DNA of 53,833 bases from an uncultured Pelagibacteraceae bacterium (GCA_902543295.1 CACBXW010000007.1:1-53833); one strand, 5' to 3'; shown: positions 16,729 to 25,712, numbered from the stretch's first letter. Notes: generated by a model not told the origin, from the sequence alone. A program made the numbers and translations.

Positions 16729-17532
16729 TTAGTTTTTCAATTGTATCGTCTGTTTAACTTTAAATAGAGATATTACAAATAATAATAACGCTGCAGCAAT
16801 GATAGATGGACCCGAAGGAGTATTGAATTGCAATGAAGAAAATAAACCCATGATTACTGATAATAATCCTCCACATATAGAAAAAATTACCATCTTTTTG
16901 GGAGTATCTGATATGTTACGAGCCATAGCCGTTGGTATAATTAACATCCCAGTTATTAATAAAAGTCCTACAATTTTTATAGAAATTGCAATTATTGCTG
17001 CCATTAAAATAGTAAATATTGCTTTTGCTCTATCAGGATTTAATCCTTCTGCTTCTGCAAGTTCATAATTTACTGTTGAAGCAAATAAAGGTTTCCAAAT
17101 TATTTTTAATACAATTAAAATTATTGCTCCTCCTCCCCATATAATTATCAAATCATCAACATTAACAGCTAATATGTCTCCAAATAATAGTCCCATGACA
17201 TCAAATCTTATAAATGAGAGAAAACCAATTACTACTAAGCCAACTGCTAATGCTGAGTGAGCTAAAAGACCAAGTAAAGCATCACCGGGCAAATTAGTAT
17301 TTTTTTCAAGTTTAACTAATATAATTGCTATTACTGATGAAATGATAAATATCGAAATTGCTATATTAATTTCGAATGCCAATGCCATTGTAACACCAAG
17401 TAATGCTGAATGTGCTAATGTATCTCCGAAATAAGATAATCTTCTCCAAACTACAAAGCAGCCCAAAGGACCTGTTACAAAAGCAACACCTATACCAGCA
17501 ATTAAAGCTCTTATAAAAAAATCATCAAACAT
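16729..17532 (-). CDS. znuB: Zinc ABC transporter permease ZnuB
   Basis: ABC-3 family permease of 267 aa with about eight helices. Recognisable segments are GCFVVWRRLSYFGDTLAHSALLGV near the N-terminus, GDALLGLLAHSALAVGLV, GDILAVNVDDL, NYELAEAEGLNPD and LLLITGMLIIPTAMAR. It starts directly after the znuC stop with no gap. It is the membrane part of the ZnuABC zinc importer. The neighbouring zur gene and Zur boxes favour zinc over manganese. Confidence 0.92.
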   Translation of the reverse strand: MFDDFFIRALIAGIGVAFVTGPLGCFVVWRRLSYFGDTLAHSALLGVTMALAFEINIAISIFIISSVIAIILVKLEKNTNLPGDALLGLLAHSALAVGLVVIGFLSFIRFDVMGLLFGDILAVNVDDLIIIWGGGAIILIVLKIIWKPLFASTVNYELAEAEGLNPDRAKAIFTILMAAIIAISIKIVGLLLITGMLIIPTAMARNISDTPKKMVIFSICGGLLSVIMGLFSSLQFNTPSGPSIIAAALLLFVISLFKVKQTIQLKN

Positions 17533-18279
17533 TTAATTTTTTTTTATATCTCCATCATTTGAATGAACATGATCATGCTTATGTTCATATATAGAAAGAG
17601 TTTGTGAAGCTTGTTCGCCAAATAACAGTTTATACTCATTATTCATTGCAACGTCTTTTGGTGTTCCTGAACAACACACGTGGCCATTTAAACAAATAAC
17701 ATGATCTGTTGCTGTCATAACAGTATGCAAATCATGAGAAATTAATAAAATTCCACAATTTAATTTATCTGCTATTTCTTTTATTAATTTATACAATGCA
17801 ATCTCCCCAGTAAAATCAACTCCTTGAACCGGCTCATCCAATACTAAAAGATCAGGTTTTTTTGAAACTGCTCTTGCAAGAAGCACTCTTTGAAATTCTC
17901 CACCAGATAAATTTCCTAAATTCTGGTTTTTAAGATGATCTGCACCCGTTAATTTTAAAGCTTCATTTATTTTTTCTTCATCGAGTTCATCTGTTAAAAC
18001 CATAAAATCACTAACTTTAAGTGGCAATGTCCAGTCAATTGAAATCTTTTGAGGAACATATCCAATTTTATCAGTAAATTTTTCTACATTGCCTTCTATA
18101 TTCTTATGAAGTCCTATCGCAATTTTTGCAGTTGTGCTTTTGCCAGAACCATTTGGCCCAATTAATGTTACTATCTTTCCTCTTTCAACAATTAAAGAAA
18201 CGCCTTTTACAAGCCATTTATTCCGTTGTTTTAATCCAACTTCAGTTAATTTTACTAATACATTGTTCTCAATTGTCAT
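17533..18279 (-). CDS. znuC: Zinc ABC transporter ATPase ZnuC
   Basis: ABC ATPase of 248 aa. Walker A is GPNGSGKST, the Q-loop is GYVPQK, the signature is LSGGEFQRVLLARA, Walker B is DLLVLDEP and the switch His is in LISHDLH. The C-terminus has a His/Asp tail (EHKHDHVHSNDG), a common addition in ZnuC that could bind zinc. It is divergent from znuA across a 72-bp promoter with two Zur boxes; the nearer box begins 20 bp before its ATG. It heads the znuC-znuB-zur operon. Confidence 0.93.
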   Translation of the reverse strand: MTIENNVLVKLTEVGLKQRNKWLVKGVSLIVERGKIVTLIGPNGSGKSTTAKIAIGLHKNIEGNVEKFTDKIGYVPQKISIDWTLPLKVSDFMVLTDELDEEKINEALKLTGADHLKNQNLGNLSGGEFQRVLLARAVSKKPDLLVLDEPVQGVDFTGEIALYKLIKEIADKLNCGILLISHDLHTVMTATDHVICLNGHVCCSGTPKDVAMNNEYKLLFGEQASQTLSIYEHKHDHVHSNDGDIKKN

Positions 18280-18299
18280 TTATTACCTTGACTTATTAA

Positions 18300-18332
18300 T
18301 GTTATATTATTACACAATGTTATATTATAACA
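18300..18332. promoter_or_regulatory. Two tandem Zur boxes between znuC and znuA
   Basis: Box 2 (18318-18332) is TGTTATATTATAACA, a perfect 7+1+7 palindrome matching the core of alphaproteobacterial Zur sites. Box 1 (18300-18314) is TGTTATATTATTACA, one base from perfect. Their centres are 18 bp apart, nearly two helical turns. They sit 20-21 bp from each start codon and so can repress both directions. Confidence 0.88.
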
Positions 18333-18351
18333 ATTAATACTAAATTAAATT

Positions 18352-19479
18352 ATGAAAAACTTAAAAAAATCAACATTAATAATTACAATATTATCTTTTT
18401 TAGCTCTTTTTACATCAGCAAAAGCAGAAATAAAAGTTGTAGCTTCAATTAAGCCTATACACTCTTTAGCTAGCTATCTGATGGATGGAGTTGCTAAACC
18501 AGACCTAATAGTCGATGGATATTCTTCACCACATGGATTTCCGTTAAAACCATCTCATGCAAAGATGTTACAAGAAGCTGATCTTATTTTTTGGGTAGGT
18601 GAAGATCTAGAAAACTTCATGGAAAAACCATTAGATTCAATTGCAAAAAAAGCTGAAAAAATTGAATTAATGGAAATTAAAGGTCTTAATAAATTAAAAT
18701 TCAGAGAACGAAATATTTTTGGTGATCATGATGATCATGACGATCACGGACATAAAGAAGATGATCACGATGATCATGACCATAAAAAGAAAGATGGACA
18801 TGACGACCACGATGATCACGACCACAAAAAAAAAGACGGTCATAAAGAAGACGGCCACGATGATCATGACCATAAAAAGAAAGATGGGCATGACGATCAT
18901 GATGACCATGGACATAAAAAGAAAGATGACCATGATGACCACGATGATCATGCAGGACATGAAGGTCACCACCACGGTGAGCATGACCCACATATTTGGT
19001 TAGATCCAATGAATGCTAAAGTTATATTAAATGAAATGGCAGAGCATTTAATTGAAAATGATGCTAAGAACGCATCAAAATATAAAAGCAATTTAAAGAA
19101 AGCACTAAAAGATATTGATAAACTTGTTAGTGACGTCTCTTCTGAATTAAATCAGAGTGTTGCATCAATTGTTTTCCATGATGCTTACCAATATTTTGAG
19201 AAAAGATTTAATGTTAATATATTGGGTGCTTTTACAGTTAATACAGATGTAATGCCAGGAGCAGAACAATTGTCTGAAATCAGAGAAATAATTGAGCATG
19301 ATAAAGTAGCTTGTGTATTTTCTGAACCACAGTTTAATCCAAATATCATTAAAGCTGTAGCAAAAGATATGAATATTAAAACTGGTGTTGTAGACCCATT
19401 AGGAGCTACTTTGGATCCTGGAAAAGACTTATATTTTGATTTAATCAGAAATATGTCTAAATCTTTTAAAGGTTGTTAA
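18352..19479 (+). CDS. znuA: Zinc-binding periplasmic protein ZnuA with long His-rich loop
   Basis: Cluster A-I metal-binding protein of 375 aa. Signal peptide is about residues 1-25 (SAKA then EIKVVAS). Typical ZnuA segments are IKPIHSLASYLMDG, SPHGFPLKPSHAKMLQEADLIFWVG, HDPHIWLDPMNAK and SIVFHDAYQYFEKRF. The family's charged loop is greatly extended here (about residues 125-215) into near-repeats of His, Asp and Lys, and ZnuA loops of this kind bind extra zinc. It delivers zinc to ZnuBC. The first Zur box lies 20 bp upstream. The C-terminus SFKGC is normal. Confidence 0.93.
   Translation: MKNLKKSTLIITILSFLALFTSAKAEIKVVASIKPIHSLASYLMDGVAKPDLIVDGYSSPHGFPLKPSHAKMLQEADLIFWVGEDLENFMEKPLDSIAKKAEKIELMEIKGLNKLKFRERNIFGDHDDHDDHGHKEDDHDDHDHKKKDGHDDHDDHDHKKKDGHKEDGHDDHDHKKKDGHDDHDDHGHKKKDDHDDHDDHAGHEGHHHGEHDPHIWLDPMNAKVILNEMAEHLIENDAKNASKYKSNLKKALKDIDKLVSDVSSELNQSVASIVFHDAYQYFEKRFNVNILGAFTVNTDVMPGAEQLSEIREIIEHDKVACVFSEPQFNPNIIKAVAKDMNIKTGVVDPLGATLDPGKDLYFDLIRNMSKSFKGC
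18721..18993 (+). repeat. Imperfect tandem repeat encoding the ZnuA His/Asp/Lys loop
   Basis: About six imperfect units of roughly 42 bp encode variants of DDHDDHDHKKKDGH. Reading-frame-preserving length makes the region prone to copy-number change. Long open frames on the other strand and in other frames here are by-products of the repeat. Confidence 0.85.
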
Positions 19480-19500
19480 TTAAAAATTGAACTTTTGCCG

Positions 19501-19523
19501 TAAATAATATCTAATATTATTTA
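19501..19523. repeat. Inverted repeat ending at a start codon
   Basis: TAAATAATA (19501-19509) and TATTATTTA (19515-19523) form a perfect 9-bp stem with a 5-nt loop; the last base is the A of the next gene's ATG. It could be an operator or an RNA hairpin that limits access to the start. It has no U-run, so it is unlikely to terminate znuA transcripts. Confidence 0.5.
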
Positions 19524-20521
19524 TGGCAACCGTTCCTTTAAGTTTAGAAGAAATTTTTCATTTAGCTAAAAAAACATTAATAGCTAACGGATGCGATGAA
19601 GAAACAGCAGATACTTTATCTACTTTAATCAAAAATGCTGAAAGAGATGGATCATTATCTCATGGTCTATTTAGATTACCCGCTTATGTATCTGGTTTAA
19701 AAAGCGGAAAAATTAATGGTAAGGCTAGACCAGTGATTTCAAAATTAACCCCAAGTGTTGTTAAAGCAGATGGGAAAAATAGTCTTGCCCCAATGGTTTT
19801 AAAATATGGAATACCAGAACTCGTAAAAGCTGCAAAAGAAAATGGAGTTGCAGTTTTAGCAATTACTAATTCTCATCATATGGCTGCTATGTGGCCTGAG
19901 ACTGAAGCAATAGCAGAGCAAGGACTTGTTGCTTTTGCCTGTACATCATATAAGCCAGCAGTTGCACCAGCAGGAGCAATTAAACCTTTATTTGGAACAA
20001 ACCCAATTTCATTTGCTTGGCCTAGAAAAAATAAACCACCTGTAGTTTATGATATGGCTACTGCATCAATGGCAATGGGAGAAGTTCAAGTTGCAAAAAG
20101 AGAAGGGCACAAGGTTCCAATTGGGACTGGTTTAACTAAAGATGGAAAAGAAACAACTGATCCTGGCGAAATAGCAGATGGTGGAGTTTTGTTGCCATTT
20201 GGCGGCTATAAAGGCTCAGGAATAGCAATGATGGTCGAATTACTTGCTGGAGCCTTAGTTGGAGATAATTTTAGTTATGAGACGGCTGAGAAGGATACAG
20301 ATGATGGTGGACCACCAAGTGGTGGAGAGTTTATTTTAGCTATATCTCCTGACAAATTAACAAATTCTGATTGGGATAGTCATTCAAATAAATTCTTTGA
20401 GAAAATGAAATCAATGAGAGAGGTTAGGTTACCTGGTGAAAGACGTCACAAAAACAGATTAGATACTGGACCTAGAAATATTAATGAGGAACTTGTTAAT
20501 AAAATAAAATCTTTAAGTTAA
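19523..20521 (+). CDS. Ldh-family NAD(P)H-dependent oxidoreductase
   Basis: Malate/L-lactate dehydrogenase-like family (the type-2 fold that includes DpkA imine reductases, ureidoglycolate dehydrogenase and YlbC-like enzymes), 332 aa. Family marks are AERDGSLSHGLFRLPAYV, the catalytic-region ITNSHHMAAMWP, GTNPISFAWPRK, YDMATASMAMGEV and LPFGGYKGSGIAMMVELLAG. The enzyme may reduce a cyclic imine such as pyrroline-2-carboxylate or a 2-keto acid; the sequence does not let me choose. It is preceded by an inverted repeat that reaches its ATG. Its 3' end overlaps convergent xthA by 9 bp. Confidence 0.85.
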   Translation: MATVPLSLEEIFHLAKKTLIANGCDEETADTLSTLIKNAERDGSLSHGLFRLPAYVSGLKSGKINGKARPVISKLTPSVVKADGKNSLAPMVLKYGIPELVKAAKENGVAVLAITNSHHMAAMWPETEAIAEQGLVAFACTSYKPAVAPAGAIKPLFGTNPISFAWPRKNKPPVVYDMATASMAMGEVQVAKREGHKVPIGTGLTKDGKETTDPGEIADGGVLLPFGGYKGSGIAMMVELLAGALVGDNFSYETAEKDTDDGGPPSGGEFILAISPDKLTNSDWDSHSNKFFEKMKSMREVRLPGERRHKNRLDTGPRNINEELVNKIKSLS

Positions 20522-21289
20522 TTCAATTTCAATTGGTGTGTGATCTGAAGGTTTTTGTCTTCCACGAGGAAATTTGTTAATTTTAACATCTTTCACAAGA
20601 TTTATAATTGAGTTTGAAACTAAGAAATGATCAATTCTCATGCCATTATTTTTTTGCCATGCACCGCTTGTATAATCCCAAAAAGTATAACCTTCTTTAT
20701 CGGGATGAATATACCTATATGCATCATGAAAACCTAAACTTAATAATTCTCTTAATTTTTTTCTTATCTCTAGTCTAAACAATGCATCATTCTCATATCC
20801 TTTAGGATTATGAACATCCTCAGCTGATGGAATTATATTAAAATCACCACCAATAATTATATTTTCTTTTTTTTTTAAATAACTTTTTAATTTTTTAATT
20901 AAACTTTCTAACCAATATAATTTGTAAGTATATTTTTCTGTATCAACCGGATTTCCATTAGGTGTGTAAATATTTATTAATTTAATAGTTTTTGATTTAT
21001 GTTTTAGATCTGCAGTAATAATTCTAGATTGTTTATTTTTGTCTTTAAAAATATCTTTTTCAATTTTTCCTAATTTTTTTTTAGAAATTATCGCAACCCC
21101 ATTATATGATTTTTGACCAAATACATAATTTTGGTAATTTGATTTTTCTAAATCTTCATAGGGATAGTTTTCATCTTGAGCCTTGATTTCTTGCATCATT
21201 AAAATATCTGGTGAATATTTTTTTAGATACTCTTTAATATTTTCAATTCTTGCTCTTACAGAGTTAACATTCCAGGAACTAATTATCAT
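20513..21289 (-). CDS. xthA: Exodeoxyribonuclease III (AP endonuclease)
   Basis: Endonuclease/exonuclease/phosphatase fold, 258 aa. The motifs are SWNVNSVRAR at the start, LMMQEIKA (catalytic Glu), INIYTPNG, GGDFNIIPSAEDVHNP, the GMRIDHFLVS segment and SDHTPIEIEL at the end. The ATG at 21289 overlaps the erpA stop as TAATG; a ten-residue longer reading is in frame but adds only erpA overlap. It repairs abasic sites and trims 3' ends. Confidence 0.92.
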   Translation of the reverse strand: MIISSWNVNSVRARIENIKEYLKKYSPDILMMQEIKAQDENYPYEDLEKSNYQNYVFGQKSYNGVAIISKKKLGKIEKDIFKDKNKQSRIITADLKHKSKTIKLINIYTPNGNPVDTEKYTYKLYWLESLIKKLKSYLKKKENIIIGGDFNIIPSAEDVHNPKGYENDALFRLEIRKKLRELLSLGFHDAYRYIHPDKEGYTFWDYTSGAWQKNNGMRIDHFLVSNSIINLVKDVKINKFPRGRQKPSDHTPIEIELT

Positions 21290-21606
21290 TAAAGCGAGAA
21301 AGATACGCCACAACCACAAGAAGATTTACTTTGCGGGTTGTTTATTTTAAAAGAATCTCCTATTAATTCTTTTACAAAATCAACTTCAGATCCTTTTAGT
21401 AAATCTGCTGATGTTTTGTCGATAAGGATATTATCTTGTTGTAGATCATCATCCTTAGCAGAGTTATCAAATGAGAAATCATATTGAAATCCAGAGCATC
21501 CACCACCTTTAATAGCGATTCTAAAAAAGGACCCTTTATCTTTTGATGATAGAAGATGGTTTATCTGCTTTATAGCATTATCTGTAAATTTAATTTCTTT
21601 AATCAT
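21289..21606 (-). CDS. erpA: Iron-sulfur cluster insertion protein (ErpA/IscA type)
   Basis: HesB/IscA-like A-type carrier of 105 aa from the ATG at 21606. The three cluster-binding cysteines are in GGGCSGFQY and in SSCGCGVSF near the C-terminus. The long N-terminal extension possible from 21693 is hydrophobic nonsense and overlaps the divergent dgt gene, so I discarded it. The gene is coupled to xthA by TAATG. It delivers Fe-S clusters to apoproteins. ErpA and IscA are hard to separate by sequence alone; the order with xthA and dgt is usual for ErpA in Alphaproteobacteria. Confidence 0.9.
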   Translation of the reverse strand: MIKEIKFTDNAIKQINHLLSSKDKGSFFRIAIKGGGCSGFQYDFSFDNSAKDDDLQQDNILIDKTSADLLKGSEVDFVKELIGDSFKINNPQSKSSCGCGVSFSL

Positions 21607-21656
21607 AATTAAACATTGATAAAAACAATATAATAATATTTTGCCATTTTTAAAGA

Positions 21657-22775
21657 ATGAAAAATTACTCAAAATTAGGAACATTTGCTTCAAAAGGTAG
21701 GCTGTTCAAAGAAGCGAGCAATCCTTTCAGATCACCTTTTCAAAGAGATAGAGATAGAATAATTCATTCTACCTCTTTTAGAAGATTGAAGCACAAAACT
21801 CAGGTATTTGTGAATACTGAAGGAGATCATTATAGAACCAGAATCACGCATTCCATTGAAGTTTCACAAATTGCCAGAACAATTGCTAAATACTTAGGTT
21901 TAAATGATGATTTAGCTGAAACATTAAGCTTAGCTCATGATTTAGGTCATACCCCTTTTGGTCATGCGGGAGAAGAGTCCCTAAATGAATGTATGTATGA
22001 ATATGGGGGATTTGACCACAACCTTCAAACACTTAGGATAGTAATGTTCATTGAAAATAAATATTTTAAATTTGAAGGTCTTAATTTAACATTAGAAACA
22101 TTAGATGGACTTATTAAACATAATGGTCCGGTAACAAAGCTATTCAAAATAAATAATTTAATTGGTTTGAAAAATTTAAAAAATAAAATTAATTTTTCAA
22201 AAAACTCCTCACTAGAGGCTCAAATTGCATCTATATCCGATGACGTTGCATACAATAACCATGATATTCAAGATGGAATAAAAGCTAAATTGTTTAAGTT
22301 AAACGATCTTAAACAAATCACTTTTTTTGATGAAATTTTAAAATCATATAAAAATAAATTAAAGAGTGAAAATAATGATATTCTTGTATATCAAACTATA
22401 AGAGACTCTATAAATTTAATGGTTCAAGACTTAATAAAAACAACGACAAGAAACATTTTAGTGAATAAAATATCTACAAAAAAAGATGTATCAAATAAAA
22501 AGAATCAAATTGTTGATTTTTCCAACAAATTAAAAATAACTATAAATGAGATTAGAGATTTCCTTAGAATAACTATGTACAATAATAAAGATGTACTAAA
22601 AAAAAATAACGAAGGAAAAAAGATAATTAAAAAACTTTTTAATGTAATTAACAAAAATCCAAAAAAGTACATTAAAACTAAATATTTAAAAACTAACAAA
22701 GAAAGAGCTATATCTGATTATATTTCTGGTATGACTGATAGGTACGCCATACAATTATATAGAGCATCAAAATGA
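21657..22775 (+). CDS. dgt: dGTP triphosphohydrolase-like protein
   Basis: HD-domain dNTPase of 372 aa. DRDRIIHSTSFRRLKHKTQVF is the family's N-terminal mark. The metal site is formed by HSIEVSQIARTIA and LAHDLGHTPFGHAGE, with the later Asp in ISDDVAYNNHDIQDG. It trims the dNTP pool to deoxynucleoside and triphosphate. It starts 50 bp from the divergent erpA and overlaps argS by 4 bp, so the two are coupled. The usual proteobacterial order erpA-dgt-argS is kept. Confidence 0.92.
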   Translation: MKNYSKLGTFASKGRLFKEASNPFRSPFQRDRDRIIHSTSFRRLKHKTQVFVNTEGDHYRTRITHSIEVSQIARTIAKYLGLNDDLAETLSLAHDLGHTPFGHAGEESLNECMYEYGGFDHNLQTLRIVMFIENKYFKFEGLNLTLETLDGLIKHNGPVTKLFKINNLIGLKNLKNKINFSKNSSLEAQIASISDDVAYNNHDIQDGIKAKLFKLNDLKQITFFDEILKSYKNKLKSENNDILVYQTIRDSINLMVQDLIKTTTRNILVNKISTKKDVSNKKNQIVDFSNKLKITINEIRDFLRITMYNNKDVLKKNNEGKKIIKKLFNVINKNPKKYIKTKYLKTNKERAISDYISGMTDRYAIQLYRASK

Positions 22776-24502
22776 ATATATTTGAGGAATACTTAAATAA
22801 AATTTTAGATAAAATTAAATTAGCAAGTGAAGAAAAGCTAATTTTATTACCTGAAAGTTTATCTGGTATAAACGTAGACATACCTCCTAAAAAATTTAAG
22901 TGCGATCTGTCAACTAATGTTGCAATGGTTTTGTCTAAAACAAATAATGAATCACCAATTAAAATTGCTGAAAAATTAAAAGATATTATTTTTAAAGACG
23001 ATAATAATATTGAGAAGATAGAAATAGCAAAGCCTGGATTTATAAATATTATTTTAAAAAAAGAGTTTTGGACCTCATTTCTCTTAAATATAAATAATCT
23101 TAGTAATTTTGGTGCAGCACTTAATGGCTCTAAAAAGAAACATCTTATTGAATTCGTCTCTGCAAATCCCACTGGACCATTACATGTCGGTCATTGTAGA
23201 GGTGCTATTCTAGGTGATGTTATCTCTAATTTGTTAAAATTTAACAATCAAGAAGTTGTAAAAGAATATTATGTAAATGATCATGGTAATCAAATTTTAC
23301 ATTTTACTAGATCTGTATATTTGAGAATAAAAGAAAAATTAGATAATCAAACGTTTCCAGTAAATGAGGATGATTTATATCCAGGAGAATACATCAAGGA
23401 TATAGCCCAACATATTATAGATAATAATAAAGATTTACAATTTGATGATTATGAAAAAATTAAGTTAACACTTACTAAACTAGCAATTACAGAGTCACTT
23501 AAACTCATTAAGACCAATCTAAATAATTTGGGAATTATTCATGATAATTTTGCGAGCGAGACTGAAATAGTTGAAAATAAAGAGGTTGATAAGGTTATTG
23601 AGAAACTTAAAAAAGATAAATTTGTATATATAGGAAAAATCAAAGCTCCCGAAGGAGAAGACACAACTAATTGGGTAGAAAGAGATCAGTTACTTTTTAG
23701 ATCAACAGATTTTGGGGATGATAAAGATAGGGCATTACAAAAATCTGACAACACATGGACTTATTTTGCTGGAGACGTTGCGTATCATAATACAAAACTA
23801 AACAGAAAATTTGATAAATTAATAAATATTTTAGGAGCGGATCATGCGGGTTATATAAAAAGAATTACATCTGTTGTTGAAGCATTATCTGGAGAAAAAA
23901 ATAAATTAATTTGTAAAGTAAGCCAACTTGTTAAGTTAATAAAAGATGGCAAACCTTTTAAAATGTCTAAAAGAAAAGGTGATTACATTACTGTTGAAGA
24001 TTTAATTTCTGAAGTAGGAAAAGATGCAACAAGATTTATTATGCTCAGTAGAAGCAATGATGCTGAATTAGATTTTGATTTTACAAAAGTAAAAGAAAAA
24101 TCCAAAGACAATCCGCTTTATTATGTTCAATATTGTTATGCTAGAATTTCATCGGTTTTTAGAAATATAAACAAAAATATTGATGACAAGATTGATAATG
24201 AAAATAACAATATGCAATTTAATAATGAAGAAATTGAAATTTTTAAAAAAATTTCTGAATGGCCCAAATGTGTAGAAGTTTCCACTAAAAAACTAGAACC
24301 TCATAGGATCCCAGTATATTTATATGAGTTATCATCACAGTTTCATTCATATTGGAATATGGGAAAAGACGATGTTGAAAAAAGATTTATCAATGATGAT
24401 AAAACAATAAATATAGAAAAACTAATATTTTTAAAATCTATTGCAAAAACAATTAAAACTGGAATGGATATTATAGGTGTTGATACACCTGAAAAAATGT
24501 AA
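22772..24502 (+). CDS. argS: Arginyl-tRNA synthetase
   Basis: Class I synthetase of 576 aa. The N-terminal Add-1 domain is followed by the HIGH-type motif PTGPLHVGHCRGA (about residues 132-144). The KMSKR loop is PFKMSKRKGDYITVEDL, and the C-terminal anticodon-binding helical domain ends in GVDTPEKM. It shares an ATGA with dgt at its start and a TAATG with the following small membrane gene. It charges tRNA-Arg. Confidence 0.95.
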   Translation: MNIFEEYLNKILDKIKLASEEKLILLPESLSGINVDIPPKKFKCDLSTNVAMVLSKTNNESPIKIAEKLKDIIFKDDNNIEKIEIAKPGFINIILKKEFWTSFLLNINNLSNFGAALNGSKKKHLIEFVSANPTGPLHVGHCRGAILGDVISNLLKFNNQEVVKEYYVNDHGNQILHFTRSVYLRIKEKLDNQTFPVNEDDLYPGEYIKDIAQHIIDNNKDLQFDDYEKIKLTLTKLAITESLKLIKTNLNNLGIIHDNFASETEIVENKEVDKVIEKLKKDKFVYIGKIKAPEGEDTTNWVERDQLLFRSTDFGDDKDRALQKSDNTWTYFAGDVAYHNTKLNRKFDKLINILGADHAGYIKRITSVVEALSGEKNKLICKVSQLVKLIKDGKPFKMSKRKGDYITVEDLISEVGKDATRFIMLSRSNDAELDFDFTKVKEKSKDNPLYYVQYCYARISSVFRNINKNIDDKIDNENNNMQFNNEEIEIFKKISEWPKCVEVSTKKLEPHRIPVYLYELSSQFHSYWNMGKDDVEKRFINDDKTINIEKLIFLKSIAKTIKTGMDIIGVDTPEKM

Positions 24503-24759
24503 TGCTAAAAGAGCTCAAATATCTATTTTACTTAATAATTATATTTTTCTTTCTATTTTTTACTCTAAGATATTATTTTTCAGACGATAATTACAAGAAA
24601 TCATATAGAGCAGTTTCAAGTATTGATGAAAAAATATCATCTAACGAAAATAATCTATTTATTCTTAAAAATGACACGGACAACATTATTGAATATGTAG
24701 AATACAAAAATAAAAACACAAAAAAATATTCTTTTTGGGAATTGTTATATAATGATTAA
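24502..24759 (+). CDS. Small membrane-anchored protein between argS and nagZ
   Basis: An 85-aa protein with one membrane helix (about residues 8-26) and a charged, lysine/asparagine-rich tail. In Alphaproteobacteria the gene between argS and nagZ usually encodes a longer SPOR-domain protein with a single N-terminal anchor. This protein keeps the place, the anchor and a linker but has no SPOR domain. It is therefore probably a shortened relative; no frameshifted SPOR remnant is visible, since nagZ starts 8 bp before its end. Coupled translation on both sides supports that it is made. Confidence 0.7.
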   Translation: MLKELKYLFYLIIIFFFLFFTLRYYFSDDNYKKSYRAVSSIDEKISSNENNLFILKNDTDNIIEYVEYKNKNTKKYSFWELLYND

Positions 24760-25702
24760 AAAAACTAGAGCTTTTATATGTGGCATTAGTGGACATAATT
24801 TAAAAAAAAGTGAAGTAAGTTTTTTAAAAAAATATAAGCCATGGGGAATAATCCTTTTTTCAAGAAATATAAAATCAATCAATCAAGTTCAAAAATTAAC
24901 TGGTTCGATTAAAAAAATATTTAAAAACTCTAATTATCCAATTCTAATTGATGAAGAAGGTGGAAGAGTAAGTAGATTAAGAAAATTCATAGATAATTCC
25001 ATTTTTAGTGCAAAATATTTTGGTGATTTATATTCAAAAGATAGAAAAAAATTTGATATTTATTTCAATGTTTATGTTAAGCAAATATCCTATTTGTTAA
25101 GACTTATTGGTATTAATATTAATACAGTTCCCGTATTGGATTTAAGACGAAATAAGTCTCATAAAATTATAGGTGATCGATCCTATTCAAATGATAAAAA
25201 AACTCTGTCTAAAATTGGCGATATATCTATCGAAAAATTTCACGAAAATAGGGTTGGCACAGTAATTAAACATCTTCCAGGTCATGGTTTAGCTAAAGTT
25301 GATAGTCATTATAAATTACCAGTTATAGACAAAGATCTAAAGTATCTTAAAAAATATGATTTTTTTCCATTTACCAAAAAAAAATCTGTTTTAGGTATGA
25401 CCGGTCACTTGTTGTTTAAGAAACTTGATCCGATAAATAACGTTTCACATTCTAAAAAAATCATAAAAATGATTAGAAGAGAAATATCATTCAAGGGAAT
25501 ATTAATGTCAGATGATATTTCTATGGGTGCTCTTAAAGGTAATTTAAAAAATAACGTTATTAAATCTTTTCGTGCAGGTTGTAATTTGGTGCTTCATTGC
25601 AATGGAAAAATGAGAGAAATGAATGTGGTAGGTCAAAATTCACCTTATATCGATGATTTTATTGTAAAAAAAACTTCTAAATTAATTCAAATAATAAGTT
25701 AA
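24752..25702 (+). CDS. nagZ: Beta-N-acetylhexosaminidase NagZ
   Basis: Glycoside hydrolase family 3, 316 aa. Marks are ILIDEEGGRVSRLR, the family signature KHLPGHG followed by DSHYKLP (the catalytic His/Asp loop), and LMSDDISMGALKG, which holds the nucleophile Asp. It removes GlcNAc from muropeptides during cell-wall recycling, in the cytoplasm. It overlaps the preceding gene by 8 bp, and scpA follows after 10 bp. Confidence 0.92.
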   Translation: MIKKTRAFICGISGHNLKKSEVSFLKKYKPWGIILFSRNIKSINQVQKLTGSIKKIFKNSNYPILIDEEGGRVSRLRKFIDNSIFSAKYFGDLYSKDRKKFDIYFNVYVKQISYLLRLIGININTVPVLDLRRNKSHKIIGDRSYSNDKKTLSKIGDISIEKFHENRVGTVIKHLPGHGLAKVDSHYKLPVIDKDLKYLKKYDFFPFTKKKSVLGMTGHLLFKKLDPINNVSHSKKIIKMIRREISFKGILMSDDISMGALKGNLKNNVIKSFRAGCNLVLHCNGKMREMNVVGQNSPYIDDFIVKKTSKLIQIIS

Positions 25703-25712
25703 ATTTAAATCC

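Noticed and set aside
18694..19009. Three long open frames overlapping znuA on both strands
   Set aside because: They are made of Met/Val/Ile or His/Arg repeats produced by the GAT/CAT-rich znuA repeat in other frames; the ZnuA frame has signal peptide and family motifs.
21607..21693. Upstream start giving ErpA 29 more residues
   Set aside because: The extension overlaps the divergent dgt start and has no similarity to A-type carriers; ATG at 21606 gives the usual length.
22708..23172. A 154-aa minus-strand frame over dgt/argS
   Set aside because: It is the reverse complement of the argS N-terminus and has no recognisable domain.
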